Assembly: GCA_017622925.1 (NCBI GenBank)
Contig: JAGAQC010000006.1
Span: 1 to 57,325, forward strand
DNA length: 57,325 nt
Source of the DNA: Ruminococcus sp.
Lineage (GTDB): Bacteria; Bacillota; Clostridia; Oscillospirales; Ruminococcaceae
Reading direction: 5' to 3'
The notes beneath the pieces were generated by a model that had not been told where the DNA came from, did no database searches, and saw only the letters and a program-made list of their open reading frames with translations. The first letter of the stretch is position 1. Every line of letters starts with the position of its first letter. The translations under genes and the position numbers were made by a program. Positions 17,716 through 26,423 of this stretch are shown piece by piece.

Positions 17716-18414
17716 TCAGTTGTTGTCTTTTTTAAGTACATGATATAAGGTCTTGATGATTATTTTAATATCTACGCTCCACGATCTGTCCAATAAGTAT
17801 TTTCTGTCAAGATTGATCTGTTCTTCCAAAGGAAGCTTGTTTTTTCCGCCTATCTGCCAATAGCAGGAAAGTCCCGGTTTTACGAGAAGTCTGTCCGATG
17901 GAAGATTAGCCTGTTCCTGTGCAATAAACGGTCTTGGTCCAACGATCGACATTTCGCCTTTAATGATGTTGATAAGCTGCGGCAGCTCGTCCAAGGAAGA
18001 ATTTCTGAGCTTTTTGCCGATCTTAGTTACTCTCGGGTCGTTTTCCATTTTAAAGTTTGCGCCATGATCTTCGTTGCACTCCAAGAGCGTTTCCTTGATC
18101 TCATCGGCGTTCATTTTCATTGAACGGAACTTGTAGATCATAAAGGGCTTGCCGTTTTTTCCGATACGTTCCTGCTTGTAAAGCGGCGGACCGTAGTCCT
18201 CACGGACGATCGAGATCATAGTTCCGATCATAACAGGCGACAGTACCACAAGTGCGGCAGCCGAAGCAATAATGTCAAATACACGTTTTACAACGTTGTA
18301 TATAGGTTTTTTCGGAAGTTTGTCCGCTGTGATCTCTTCAAGCAGCGCTTCTTCCTGCGGTTTGATATCGACGGGTTTGTTCATTGATCTTTCCTTGTAA
18401 ACGATATTATCCAT
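17716..18414 (-). CDS. Polyprenyl-phosphate sugar-1-phosphate transferase
   Basis: 232 aa from the ATG at 18414, with GGGGAG seven bases upstream. Bacterial sugar transferase (PF02397 type): one membrane helix (about residues 34-55, KRVFDIIASAAALVVLSPVM), PPLYKQERIGKNGKPFMIYKFRSM, DELPQLINIIKGEMSIVGPRP and the C-terminal PGLSCYWQIGGKNKLPLEE. It starts exopolysaccharide or glycan synthesis by moving a sugar phosphate onto undecaprenyl phosphate. It is a small monotopic form without the extra membrane domain of WcaJ. It stands alone, downstream of a long structured leader. Confidence 0.85.
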   Translation of the reverse strand: MDNIVYKERSMNKPVDIKPQEEALLEEITADKLPKKPIYNVVKRVFDIIASAAALVVLSPVMIGTMISIVREDYGPPLYKQERIGKNGKPFMIYKFRSMKMNADEIKETLLECNEDHGANFKMENDPRVTKIGKKLRNSSLDELPQLINIIKGEMSIVGPRPFIAQEQANLPSDRLLVKPGLSCYWQIGGKNKLPLEEQINLDRKYLLDRSWSVDIKIIIKTLYHVLKKDNN

Positions 18415-18807
18415 ATTCCCACTCCCCAATGACGCTCACCGTAACTGCATTATTTCCGAAAATTCGGCAATGCAGAGATGAGCATAATTTGTTTCATTAC
18501 ATTCTGAACACTATTGCAAAACCTACTGCTTGTCTTATAGTCTCTCATTAAGCTTTTCAATAGTGTTTAGTATATACTCCCTCTATTCCAAAACGGCATG
18601 TTTTTGTATGCTGCAAATTTTCGACAAAAATCAGCCTGTCTTAACTGACAAGATCTCTGCTGAAATTCTGCCGCGCCTTTTGAAATAGAAACGGGTATAA
18701 TCACAGACGGCTTAGTGCCGTAAGCCGCCTGTATAATAAAAGCAAAGTTCTGAATTGGTTGTGTTTTTCTATATTCTTATTATATAATACCAAATTGGAT
18801 TTGTCAA
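18415..18807 (-). promoter_or_regulatory. Promoter and long structured 5' leader of the sugar transferase
   Basis: On the minus strand TTGACA (18802-18807) and TATAAT (18779-18784) are 17 bp apart, giving a leader of about 358 nt. The leader holds a 12-bp hairpin (18703-18732), an AACACTATTG/CAATAGTGTT pair enclosing 41 nt (18507-18567), and a TGCAT/ATGCA hairpin with CCGAA/TTCGG (about 18447-18475). No clear terminator and no ORF. A regulatory RNA is likely; the ligand or factor is unknown. Bases 18808-19071 are AT-rich with no supported feature. Confidence 0.5.
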
Positions 18808-19071
18808 GCGGAAACAAAAGGATAAGAATTATTTATAAAATCTCCACAAATTCGCTTTTTTTTTATTTTCTATTTTATATATTTTTTTGGTGAAAGATAC
18901 AGAATTATCCTATAAATAGGCTTTTTCTATTTCTTTGCAAATTGTTTTAACGTTTTTTAAAAATTGTTTTTTTCAATTTTTTCTCATTCTTCTATCGAAA
19001 AAAATGTCGCTCAGTACATGGATATTCGGCTGTACCGAGCGATTTTCTGTTATGATCGAGCAAAAAGGCTA

Positions 19072-19764
19072 TTAGAGTTCATTTTTATTTCCAAGGTATT
19101 TTAAGCTGTTTATAAATGCCTCGTATCTTTCTTCTGTAAAGAAATCGCCGGCTTTATACTCTCTGGGTTCATCAAAAAATTCTCCTGTATCCGTATCGAT
19201 CCAAGCGGCTTCATAAATTTGAATACGATAAAATCTGCCCGATTCTTTGCAGAGCAAATATATATTTCGATGATCTTCCAAAACCTGATGATAAATAAAG
19301 CAGTTATCATCTTCTTTGTACAGGGTCGGTTCTACCTCATCGTCTGTGAGAATATAGGGCAATGTGTACTCTATTGTATCAGCCGTGAATACAACTCCCT
19401 CTTCCTGATAGGCATCTGAACAATAAATACTGAAAATAGTATTGCCATACTCACTATCCTTACCAATGCCAAATTCGGAATAACTAACGTAATCAGAATG
19501 CAACATACGATCTTCTTCAAAATCAATTGCGTCCATTGGAGCATAAAAACCAAGCCCGTAACGATTTTCGGCTGTCCAACCTGCTTGCCTGAGTATTTCG
19601 GAACTGTTTTTTCCTTGTTCGTTTGAATTGTCGGTACTATCAGAGTTTGAGACCGCTGACGACTTTTCTTCCGTACTTTCCTTATTAGCATTGGAGCTTG
19701 TACAACCCGCAAAAACAGTTACCGACATCAGAACTGCTGTCATTAAAGAAATTAACTTCTTCAT
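19072..19764 (-). CDS. Hypothetical lipoprotein
   Basis: 230 aa from the ATG at 19764 with AAGGAG seven bases upstream. The signal ends in a lipobox (VFAGC), followed by a Ser/Asn-rich spacer to about residue 55, so it should be lipid-anchored outside the membrane. The remaining domain (GWTAENRYGLGFYAPMDAID onward) has no motif I recognise. It lies just downstream of the dockerin LRR gene on the same strand. Confidence 0.65.
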   Translation of the reverse strand: MKKLISLMTAVLMSVTVFAGCTSSNANKESTEEKSSAVSNSDSTDNSNEQGKNSSEILRQAGWTAENRYGLGFYAPMDAIDFEEDRMLHSDYVSYSEFGIGKDSEYGNTIFSIYCSDAYQEEGVVFTADTIEYTLPYILTDDEVEPTLYKEDDNCFIYHQVLEDHRNIYLLCKESGRFYRIQIYEAAWIDTDTGEFFDEPREYKAGDFFTEERYEAFINSLKYLGNKNEL

Positions 19765-19807
19765 AAACATTCTCCTTATTTAAACTCACCGCTATTGCTG
19801 ACAGGGG

Positions 19808-21241
19808 TTATTCAGCAGTTTTACCCGAACTGATAAATTCGTAGAGCGAAACGGAAGAATCTCCGCCGGTAGAAAGGTAAGCGTAATACATCAGTATAGC
19901 CGAAGCGTCGCTTGAATCAATAGTGCCGTCCCTGTTTATGTCGCCCTCTGTGAAACTTGTGGAGGTCGGGGGAACGGGTTCGTTTTCGGCTTCGATGTCA
20001 ATAAAAGTATAGCCCATTTGCGAAGCGTGTTTGTCGGCGGTTGAATTTTTGTATCCTGCGATCTCGATGTCGGGAGAAATTTCCGCCTCGATCTTGCATT
20101 CTTTATTAAGTATCATGATCTTTTTAAGCGAACTGCAATTATCAAACAATCCCTGCGGAATTACGGAAACGCTTTCGGGGAAAACGATGTAGGACAGATT
20201 TTTGCTTCCTGCAAAGGCATTTTTGTCGATGTTCGTAACAGTCGAGGGAATGACGTACTTTACAGTTTCACAGCTTACAGGGAATCTTATAAGCCTTTTC
20301 ATAGCTTTGTCAAAAAGAATGCCGTCTTTGCTGCCGTATACGGGATTTTCTTCCGATACGTTTATTTTTTTAAGGGCTGTAGACGTAAGGTCTATTGCGC
20401 CCAGCGACTCGATACCTGCGCCTATCGTTATTTCGGCAAGAGAATCGCAGCCTTTAAACGTTCTTTCGTCCATATTCTGAACAGAATCGGGGATAACGAT
20501 ATTTGTGAGGTTGGGGCATTTCTCAAAGAAGCCGATTTCTGCTCCGTAGTCAACAGAGCCGCCGTTTGAATTCGCAGTACTTATTGATTCTGATGATGAA
20601 AGCGTTTTCATATTAGTTATACCATTGGGCAGAATTATGTTTGCAAGGTTTGAACAGCCTGTGAAGCAGCCTCCGCCCATAGACGTTATTCTGTCGGGAA
20701 GATTAACTCTTGTGAGCTTTGAGCAGCCGATAAACGCGCCGTCTTCGATAGTCAGGTTATCGCCGCTTGTGGGAATTGAGATCGAAAGCATTGAAGAACA
20801 ACCCTTAAAGGCATAATCGCCGATCGATGTTACGGAACTTGGCATCTCTATGCTCACGGCATAGCGGCAGCCTGAAAAAGCGTTTTCCCCGATTGTTTTT
20901 ACTGTGTTTGGAATTTTAATTTTTTTTACATATTCAAGGCTATCATAGGAGCTATCAGATCTACGATAAAAAACCTGTCCTCCGTCTCCAATTACTTCTA
21001 CAGGCTTTCCATTGATCGTTGACGGAAATTCAATCTCTTCTGGACACTCATTATGCCAATAAGCTAAATAATTGATCTGCACATATTCATCAAACTCCGT
21101 GTAATAGATTTTATCTACGGGAATAACGGTAGTCTCTGCGTTGGCAACGATGGCTGTGGGCTGTGTGAAATAATTACAGCAGGGAATTCCCCCGCCTACG
21201 AGAAGAACGGCAAGCACTCCGGCAATGATTTTCTTGTTCAT
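19808..21241 (-). CDS. Secreted BspA-type LRR protein with dockerin
   Basis: 477 aa, ATG 21241 after AGGAGG. Signal peptide (residues 1-35), then TpLRR/BspA repeats from about 70 to 380 (for example VTSIGDYAFKGCSSMLSISI). The C-terminus has GDINRDGTIDSSDASAIL, a complete dockerin calcium loop; the second dockerin helix is short and lacks a clear loop. Similar build to the protein at 5623, so both are likely exported cohesin-binding surface proteins. Confidence 0.78.
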   Translation of the reverse strand: MNKKIIAGVLAVLLVGGGIPCCNYFTQPTAIVANAETTVIPVDKIYYTEFDEYVQINYLAYWHNECPEEIEFPSTINGKPVEVIGDGGQVFYRRSDSSYDSLEYVKKIKIPNTVKTIGENAFSGCRYAVSIEMPSSVTSIGDYAFKGCSSMLSISIPTSGDNLTIEDGAFIGCSKLTRVNLPDRITSMGGGCFTGCSNLANIILPNGITNMKTLSSSESISTANSNGGSVDYGAEIGFFEKCPNLTNIVIPDSVQNMDERTFKGCDSLAEITIGAGIESLGAIDLTSTALKKINVSEENPVYGSKDGILFDKAMKRLIRFPVSCETVKYVIPSTVTNIDKNAFAGSKNLSYIVFPESVSVIPQGLFDNCSSLKKIMILNKECKIEAEISPDIEIAGYKNSTADKHASQMGYTFIDIEAENEPVPPTSTSFTEGDINRDGTIDSSDASAILMYYAYLSTGGDSSVSLYEFISSGKTAE

Positions 21242-21369
21242 ATTGACCTCCTGAAATTTACGGTATCTCTGAAACTCCTATAAAACAGGCTTTTCAGAGA
21301 TCACCTAAAGTTTTATCTGACTTTTTTTAATCAGAACTATAAACATTATAACTCAATTGAGAAATATTG

Positions 21370-21684
21370 TCAATACTTTTTTAACACTTTTTTGAGAAAT
21401 TCACTCATATTCCGACAGGTTACGCACTCTCTTTGCTGATAAAGCCGTTTGAGATACCCTGAACTTTTGTATATCCAGTCGGTAGGGGATTCATCACGAA
21501 ACACCGACAATGCGCACTGTTCAAACGTCACTGTCTTGAACGGAACACCGCAATGCTCCACGAAAATCTCGGTCTGACCGTTCCGATCCTCCGAAACTCC
21601 GACCTTGAAATCGCCCTCAACCTCATAACAGAAATCAGAATATCTGCGGAAATAAACCAATTTGCAGTTGCTTTGAATACTCAT
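21370..21684 (-). CDS. Hypothetical protein
   Basis: 104 aa, ATG 21684 with AAGGAG upstream (minus strand AAAAGGAGTTAAAAAC). Mixed alpha/beta with a pair of cysteines (ECVTCRNMSEF) near the C-terminus; no known motif and no signal peptide. Lies between the LRR gene and structured repeat copy 4. Confidence 0.5.
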   Translation of the reverse strand: MSIQSNCKLVYFRRYSDFCYEVEGDFKVGVSEDRNGQTEIFVEHCGVPFKTVTFEQCALSVFRDESPTDWIYKSSGYLKRLYQQRECVTCRNMSEFLKKVLKKY

Positions 21685-21754
21685 GTTTTTAACTCCTTTT
21701 ATTTTTATTATGTCAAATCACTGTTTACAACTTTAGAGGAGTTCGTTTCCTGTA

Positions 21755-21927
21755 TTTTCTGTTAAAGGAATAACTCTCGGTGTCCGTTCTCGTAAATTGG
21801 ACTGTAAAAATCATGGCGACTAACAGCATTGTGATGATTATGGGATTTTACAGTCCAATTTACGACAACAGAGATTCCAAAGGGGTCACCCCTTTGGCAG
21901 GGGGTGCAGGGGGACAGAGTCCCCCTG
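21755..21927 (-). repeat. Structured three-hairpin repeat, copy 4
   Basis: Reverse-oriented. Hairpins CAGGGGGAC/GTCCCCCTG-like (21907-21927), CCAAAGGGG/CCCCTTTGG, and a long stem with arms TCGTAAATTGGACTGTAAAA and TTTTACAGTCCAATTTACGA. Where other copies have G paired with C in TCGTGAA/TTCACGA, this copy has A paired with T in both arms, a compensatory change. Confidence 0.7.
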
Positions 21928-22086
21928 CTAAAGTTGTGGATAGTGTATATTAAATCACTTCTCTTATCGTGTTTTGACCAAAACTATTATATCACAAAAA
22001 TCACCCCGTGTCTATGGAGTATATTCCGTGACTATTATCCCGATCTAATCAGTATGTGTAAAGAAAACGTAGGCGAACATAAATCC

Positions 22087-22179
22087 AAATTGTAGGGGCT
22101 GGCGCCTTCGACAGTCCGAAATGGGGTGACGTTTACAGTCAAAAAACGGGACGTCGAGGGCACCGTCCCCTACAAATTT
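22087..22179. repeat. Short MITE-like inverted repeat
   Basis: The ends AAATTGTAGGGGCTGGCGCC and, on the opposite strand, AAATTTGTAGGGGACGGTGC are near-identical over about 28 bp; total 93 bp, no ORF. TGTAGGGG ends are common in small Firmicutes MITEs. It lies about 200 bp upstream of the DUF4143 ATPase promoter. The remainder of 21928-22290 is AT-rich; the only other structure is a direct repeat AAAATGTGTAAA near 22240 and 22274. Confidence 0.55.
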
Positions 22180-22290
22180 CATCTTCCTACTAAAACTTTA
22201 CACATACCCTTTAAACGGCATCATAATTCTAAACTCAAAAAAATGTGTAAATCAGGCATATAATAATCTTATAAAATGTGTAAAAAGCTA

Positions 22291-22319
22291 TTGAAATAAT
22301 CCTTAAAAAGTGGTATAAT
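22291..22319 (+). promoter_or_regulatory. Promoter of the DUF4143 ATPase gene
   Basis: TTGAAA at 22291-22296 and TATAAT at 22314-22319 with a 17-bp spacer. The transcript would start about 17 bases before the GTG start codon. Confidence 0.7.
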
Positions 22320-22342
22320 ATTGTCAAAAGGAGCGTGATCAT

Positions 22343-23638
22343 GTGAAACGCAATGCTATTGAACAGCTTTTACAATGGAAAAACAGCAAAGACCGCAAGC
22401 CGCTTGTCCTCAAAGGAGCAAGACAGGTCGGCAAAACATGGCTTATGGAGGAATTCGGCAGACTTTGCTATGACGATACTTTCTACTTCAACTTTGACGA
22501 AGAAGATGATTTGAAATCAATATTCGAGAATAACAAAAATCCGCACCGCATTATTGAGCTTCTCGGACTTATCAAGGAGAAAAAGATTCTCCCCGAAAAA
22601 CATCTTATCATATTTGACGAGGTTCAGGAATGCTCAGAAGCTCTTAATTCGCTGAAATACTTCTGCGAAAAGGCGAATGAATATCACATCATATCAGCAG
22701 GAAGTCTGCTTGGTACGCTCCTCGCAAAGCCGAAGTCCTACCCTGTGGGAAAGGTCAATTTGCTGAATATAGCTCCCATGACCTTTGATGAATTTCTTGC
22801 CGCATCTGACGAGGGACTTTTCTCATACTACAGCAGTATCGAAAAGGGGCAGAAAATCGAGGAGATATTCCACTACCGACTCCTTGACGCTTACAATAAT
22901 TATCTGATCATCGGCGGAATGCCCGAATGTGTGAAATCGTGGATAACAAACAAAGATCCTGCCGAGATCAACAAGATCCAGCAGGAGCTTATCGAGCTTT
23001 ATGAAAACGACTTCTCAAAACACAACGGCAAAGTCAACAGCGGCAGAATATTAATGGTTTTCAGAAGTCTTGTTACTCAGCTTTCCAAAAATAACGAGAA
23101 ATTTGTTTACGGCTGTATGAGAGAGGGCGCAAGGGCAAGAGAGTTTGAAGAAGCTATAGAATGGCTTGTATCGGCAGGAATGGTTCTGCGTATTTACAAT
23201 GTAAGCAAGCCTGAACATCCGCTGAAAGCATATGAGCAGTTAAACCACTTCAAGCTGTTTATGTTCGATGTTGGATTGATGAAGCATATGGCTGCCGTAA
23301 GTAATGAAGCTGTTCTGCTTAAATCAGACTACCAGTTCAAAGGCGCATTGACGGAAAATTATGTATTGCAGCAAATAAGGTCATTGTATGATACCGAGCC
23401 GAAATATTACACTCCTACCCCCAATGATGAGATTGATTTTATTGTTCAGAACGGAATGGATATTATTCCCATTGAGGTAAAGTCAGGTGAAAGCGTATCT
23501 TCAACGAGCTTTAAAAATTATCTCAAAGCTCACAAACCCGAATATGCGGTTCGCTTTTCAAAGCTGAAATATGAAACTACCGACAGCTTTATAAATATGC
23601 CTCTTTATCTTGCAAACAAAATGAAATCGCTTTTGTAA
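22343..23638 (+). CDS. AAA ATPase with DUF4143 domain
   Basis: 431 aa from GTG 22343 with AGGAG nine bases upstream (the ATG at 22341 meets TGA at once). The N-terminal AAA_14 domain has Walker A GARQVGKTWL and Walker B HLIIFDEVQE. The C-terminal DUF4143 domain (about 215-430) carries DEIDFIVQNGMDIIPIEVKSGE, the E-x-K pattern of a PD-(D/E)XK nuclease-like fold. Widespread in bacteria and of unknown role; nucleic-acid related functions are guessed. Own promoter and terminator, no partner gene. Confidence 0.85.
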   Translation: MKRNAIEQLLQWKNSKDRKPLVLKGARQVGKTWLMEEFGRLCYDDTFYFNFDEEDDLKSIFENNKNPHRIIELLGLIKEKKILPEKHLIIFDEVQECSEALNSLKYFCEKANEYHIISAGSLLGTLLAKPKSYPVGKVNLLNIAPMTFDEFLAASDEGLFSYYSSIEKGQKIEEIFHYRLLDAYNNYLIIGGMPECVKSWITNKDPAEINKIQQELIELYENDFSKHNGKVNSGRILMVFRSLVTQLSKNNEKFVYGCMREGARAREFEEAIEWLVSAGMVLRIYNVSKPEHPLKAYEQLNHFKLFMFDVGLMKHMAAVSNEAVLLKSDYQFKGALTENYVLQQIRSLYDTEPKYYTPTPNDEIDFIVQNGMDIIPIEVKSGESVSSTSFKNYLKAHKPEYAVRFSKLKYETTDSFINMPLYLANKMKSLL

Positions 23639-23647
23639 AGCAATCAA

Positions 23648-23685
23648 ACGGTCAGAGAATACCACTCTGACCGTTATTTTTTTTG
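23648..23685 (+). terminator. Intrinsic terminator
   Basis: ACGGTCAGAG/CTCTGACCGT with a 7-base loop followed by TATTTTTTTT, ten bases after the ATPase stop codon. Confidence 0.85.
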
Positions 23686-23828
23686 ATTTATTATCATACG
23701 AATTAAACTGTGTGTAACATACTTCTAACTTTGATACCAAAAAAATACAACTCAAAATTTCATCTATATATCTTGCTCGATTTAGTATACAATTAAAGAA
23801 GATAACTCAGAAAGGAACTAAAAAGCGT

Positions 23829-24164
23829 ATGGAAAACTATGTTATAAATAGAATGAATGAACTGCTCAACGAGCGCAACTGGACAATATACAGGTTGGCT
23901 AAAGAGTCTAATATTGCCTACTCGTCACTGAATAACATCTTTGTCAGGAGAACTATACCCAGCGTTCTCACTCTTGAAAAGATATGTAACGGCTTTCAGA
24001 TAACCTTATCAGAATTTTTTGAGACAACTACCCATATTCTTCAAACCGAAGATATGCTCACATCAGACGAACGTGAGATCATCAAAATATATCGGACGCT
24101 CTGCAAGTCTGATAAGAAATTATTCCATGCGTATCTGCAAGGTCTTGCTAAACTTACACCCTGA
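23829..24164 (+). CDS. XRE-family transcriptional regulator
   Basis: 111 aa. HTH_3-type domain in residues 5-62: WTIYRLAKESNIAYSSLNNI is the helix-turn-helix, followed by TLEKICNGFQITLSEFF. The C-terminal tail (DEREIIKIYRTLCKSDKKLF) is typical of small Clostridial regulators. It lies just outside the prophage and probably belongs to the chromosome. Target unknown. Confidence 0.8.
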   Translation: MENYVINRMNELLNERNWTIYRLAKESNIAYSSLNNIFVRRTIPSVLTLEKICNGFQITLSEFFETTTHILQTEDMLTSDEREIIKIYRTLCKSDKKLFHAYLQGLAKLTP

Positions 24165-24182
24165 ACTCCTGCAATTATAGCA

Positions 24183-24232
24183 AATTAAACCAGCTCCCCG
24201 AAAATACAGGGAGCTGGTTTAATTTACCTTTT
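24183..24232. terminator. Bidirectional 16-bp stem terminator
   Basis: AATTAAACCAGCTCCC at 24183-24198 and its exact complement GGGAGCTGGTTTAATT at 24209-24224, with TTTTTTT on the plus side. It ends the XRE gene and, from the other side, cotJC transcripts. Confidence 0.85.
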
Positions 24233-24688
24233 TTTAGGACAGTTTTTGTCAAATACAGGATTGCAGGCGTAGAAATTTCTAGAGTTCAGACGGTCGGTGG
24301 TCAGCCTGAGAGCTTCGCCGAACCTCTGATAATGCACGATCTCCCTCTGTCGGAGGAACTTTATCGGGTCGCGAACGTCCGGGTCGTCCGCAAGCCGCAG
24401 AATGTTGTCGTATGTGGTGCGCGCTTTCTGCTCTGCGGCAAGGTTTTCGTGCAGGTCGGTTATAATGTCTCCTTTCGACTGGAAATATGTCGCTGTAAAA
24501 GGAGCTCCCGAGGCTGCGACAGGATAGATTCCCGTAGTATGGTCTACGAAATAAGTGTCAAAGCCGCTTTCCTTTATTTCATCTATCGTCAGATCTTTTG
24601 TCAACTGATACAGTATCGCCGAGATCATCTCAACGTGCGCCAATTCATGCGCGCCCCAATGATAGAAGTGTAAGAACGAAAAAATCAT
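24224..24688 (-). pseudogene. cotJC: CotJC-type manganese catalase, 5'-truncated by the prophage
   Basis: Minus-strand frame of 154 residues. From about residue 12 it is a clear CotJC/manganese catalase C-terminal part: ELAHVEMISAILYQLTKDL keeps the E-x-x-H metal ligands, and LRQREIVHYQRFGEALR keeps the second set. The N-terminal 60 or so residues, including the first metal-binding helix, are absent and replaced by phage-derived MIFSFLHFY. The missing part should lie beyond the far prophage end outside this window. The ATG overlaps the integrase stop (ATGA), so a truncated product could be translated from the integrase message. CotJC is a spore coat protein. Confidence 0.8.
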
Positions 24689-24690
24689 AC
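24650..24690. other. Probable prophage attachment junction
   Basis: CotJC homology ends around codon GAHELAH (about 24650-24660) and the integrase gene ends at 24685, so the host/phage junction lies in this short interval. The crossover core cannot be fixed without the other junction. Large serine recombinases typically leave only a two-base crossover within short att cores. Confidence 0.6.
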
Positions 24691-26316
24691 CTTCAATTTC
24701 ACTTCAAGATGTATTTGAGTATCAGTCCAGCGTCCGCCGGGAGTTTTAAACTGCTCGCCCTTTTTTTTGCTCGGGTCTCGTTTAACTCTTTCGGGTTTTT
24801 CTCTTGTGTAAACGATCTTGTCAATACACGCTTTTAGCAGCTTGTTTTTTTCGGCTGCATCTGCTTCGGGATTTTTCAAGGCATCGAGGGCTTTGGAGAA
24901 TCTGATAACTTTTTCCCTGTAATCAACAGGATCAGTTTTAGATTCATAGGCTTTGCATAATGCCTGTCTTACTTCCTCCTGTTGCTTTAAGACTTTTTCG
25001 TTCAGCTTATCAAAAATAGGCTTTGGCATACCTTCCTCTGAGTATTTTTCCCATTGGTTAATCTCTTTTTCTTTCAGATGTTCGAGCTTGCTTTCAAGAT
25101 TTTTAATGTGATTTGCATGCAACTTGGCTGAATCTCCATTGTCATTCTGCATGAGAATTTCAAAATCCTCAATATAGTTTTCTAACAATTTGCAAACTTT
25201 GTCGATCATTTCGCTGTAAAGACAAGAGCCGGTGTGACATTGTGTCTGTCGGCGGCAGCTTAACCGCGCCGCACTTCTTTCAGTTCCGTCTTTATTCAGG
25301 AAAAATTGCAGCGTCATAGCTCTGCCGCATTGGCATTGCAGCAGACCGGCGAAAGGATTTCTTATTTTTGTATTTGACTTTGCCCGATGATTTCTGCCAT
25401 GCTTTTCCTGTGCAGCCTGAAATAGTTTTTCATCTACTATGCCGCCATGACGTCCTTCATAGACCAAAAAATCACCGATTTTTGACTTAGGACGTGTTTT
25501 AATTATTTCAGAATCTGCAACGACAGTAACGGTTTTTCGCCAATTCCATTTCACTTTGCCTATATAATGTACGTTTGACAGCATATCTGTTACACCTTCG
25601 GGAGACCAGTAATCTCCTTTAGGCGGCTTTATACAAAGACTTTCAAGATAATTACATATCCGCTTTGCCCCGTAATCCTTATTAACGTAAAGATCAAAAA
25701 TCGTCCTTACAACGTCCGCCTGTTCTTTGTTTTCAGCAAGAGTAGGACATTTTCTTTTACCGTCCATTACCCATATCTTATCAAAGCCGTAAGGCGGAAT
25801 CGAGCCGATATAGTTCCCCTGACTTACTGAAAGAAGTCTACCGCGATTCATTATTTTTTTCTGATATTCAAGAAATTCATTTCCTCGCTTTAATTCACGT
25901 TCAAATGTATCACGGTCGTATTCGTCCCGAAGGTCGTATGTTTTAGGCGGTGTTATAACAAGGGTGTTGGTATACCTGAGAAGCTTTATAAGCCGTCCTG
26001 CGTCCTCTAAATCACCGCGGCTCAGACGCTGAATTTCAACTATCAGTATTGCCTTGACCCTCGGCGATTCTATCCGTTTCAGAAGTTTATTTATTTCAGG
26101 GCGATCATCAATTGTTTCTCCCGAAACGACTTCACGATATTTATTTTCTTCGGGTACGATCTCGCCGATATTTTTTTTCGCCCATTCATCGAGTATTGTT
26201 TCATGCTTTGATAAAACTTCCTCAACCGAAAGCGCAGGATCGTCCGTTCTGGATTTTCTGAGATAAACAAGAAGTTCTTCCGCTTTCAGCTCATCAAAGC
26301 TGAACATACTATACAT
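24685..26316 (-). CDS. Large serine recombinase (prophage integrase)
   Basis: 543 aa from the ATG at 26316, eight bases after AAAGGA (an ATG six bases earlier is too close to it). Resolvase catalytic domain at residues about 12-150, with the nucleophile Ser in VYLRKSRTDD; Recombinase domain about 165-280 (IPPYGFDKIW, GAKRICNYLES); zinc ribbon about 320-365 (LLQCQCGRAM, CRRQTQCHTG); then a coiled-coil region. It would integrate the phage into cotJC and, with a directionality factor, excise it. Its stop codon overlaps the start of the truncated cotJC frame. Confidence 0.93.
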   Translation of the reverse strand: MYSMFSFDELKAEELLVYLRKSRTDDPALSVEEVLSKHETILDEWAKKNIGEIVPEENKYREVVSGETIDDRPEINKLLKRIESPRVKAILIVEIQRLSRGDLEDAGRLIKLLRYTNTLVITPPKTYDLRDEYDRDTFERELKRGNEFLEYQKKIMNRGRLLSVSQGNYIGSIPPYGFDKIWVMDGKRKCPTLAENKEQADVVRTIFDLYVNKDYGAKRICNYLESLCIKPPKGDYWSPEGVTDMLSNVHYIGKVKWNWRKTVTVVADSEIIKTRPKSKIGDFLVYEGRHGGIVDEKLFQAAQEKHGRNHRAKSNTKIRNPFAGLLQCQCGRAMTLQFFLNKDGTERSAARLSCRRQTQCHTGSCLYSEMIDKVCKLLENYIEDFEILMQNDNGDSAKLHANHIKNLESKLEHLKEKEINQWEKYSEEGMPKPIFDKLNEKVLKQQEEVRQALCKAYESKTDPVDYREKVIRFSKALDALKNPEADAAEKNKLLKACIDKIVYTREKPERVKRDPSKKKGEQFKTPGGRWTDTQIHLEVKLKV

Positions 26317-26387
26317 ACGCATCGTCCTTTCTGTTTTCTTTCAAAAAGCGTCAGCTCATCTATGATGTGTGTTATAGCACGTTCTGT

Positions 26388-26423
26388 CCCCTGCGGTATT
26401 GTGAGTACCGTGGGGGATTTTTT
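26388..26423 (+). terminator. Plus-oriented terminator between hicB and integrase
   Basis: CCCC-TG-CGGTA (26388-26398) pairs with TACCG-T-GGGG (26406-26415), followed by ATTTTTT. Its T-run is on the plus strand although both neighbouring genes are on the minus strand, so it would stop transcription running antisense to the integrase before it reaches hicB. Confidence 0.6.
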
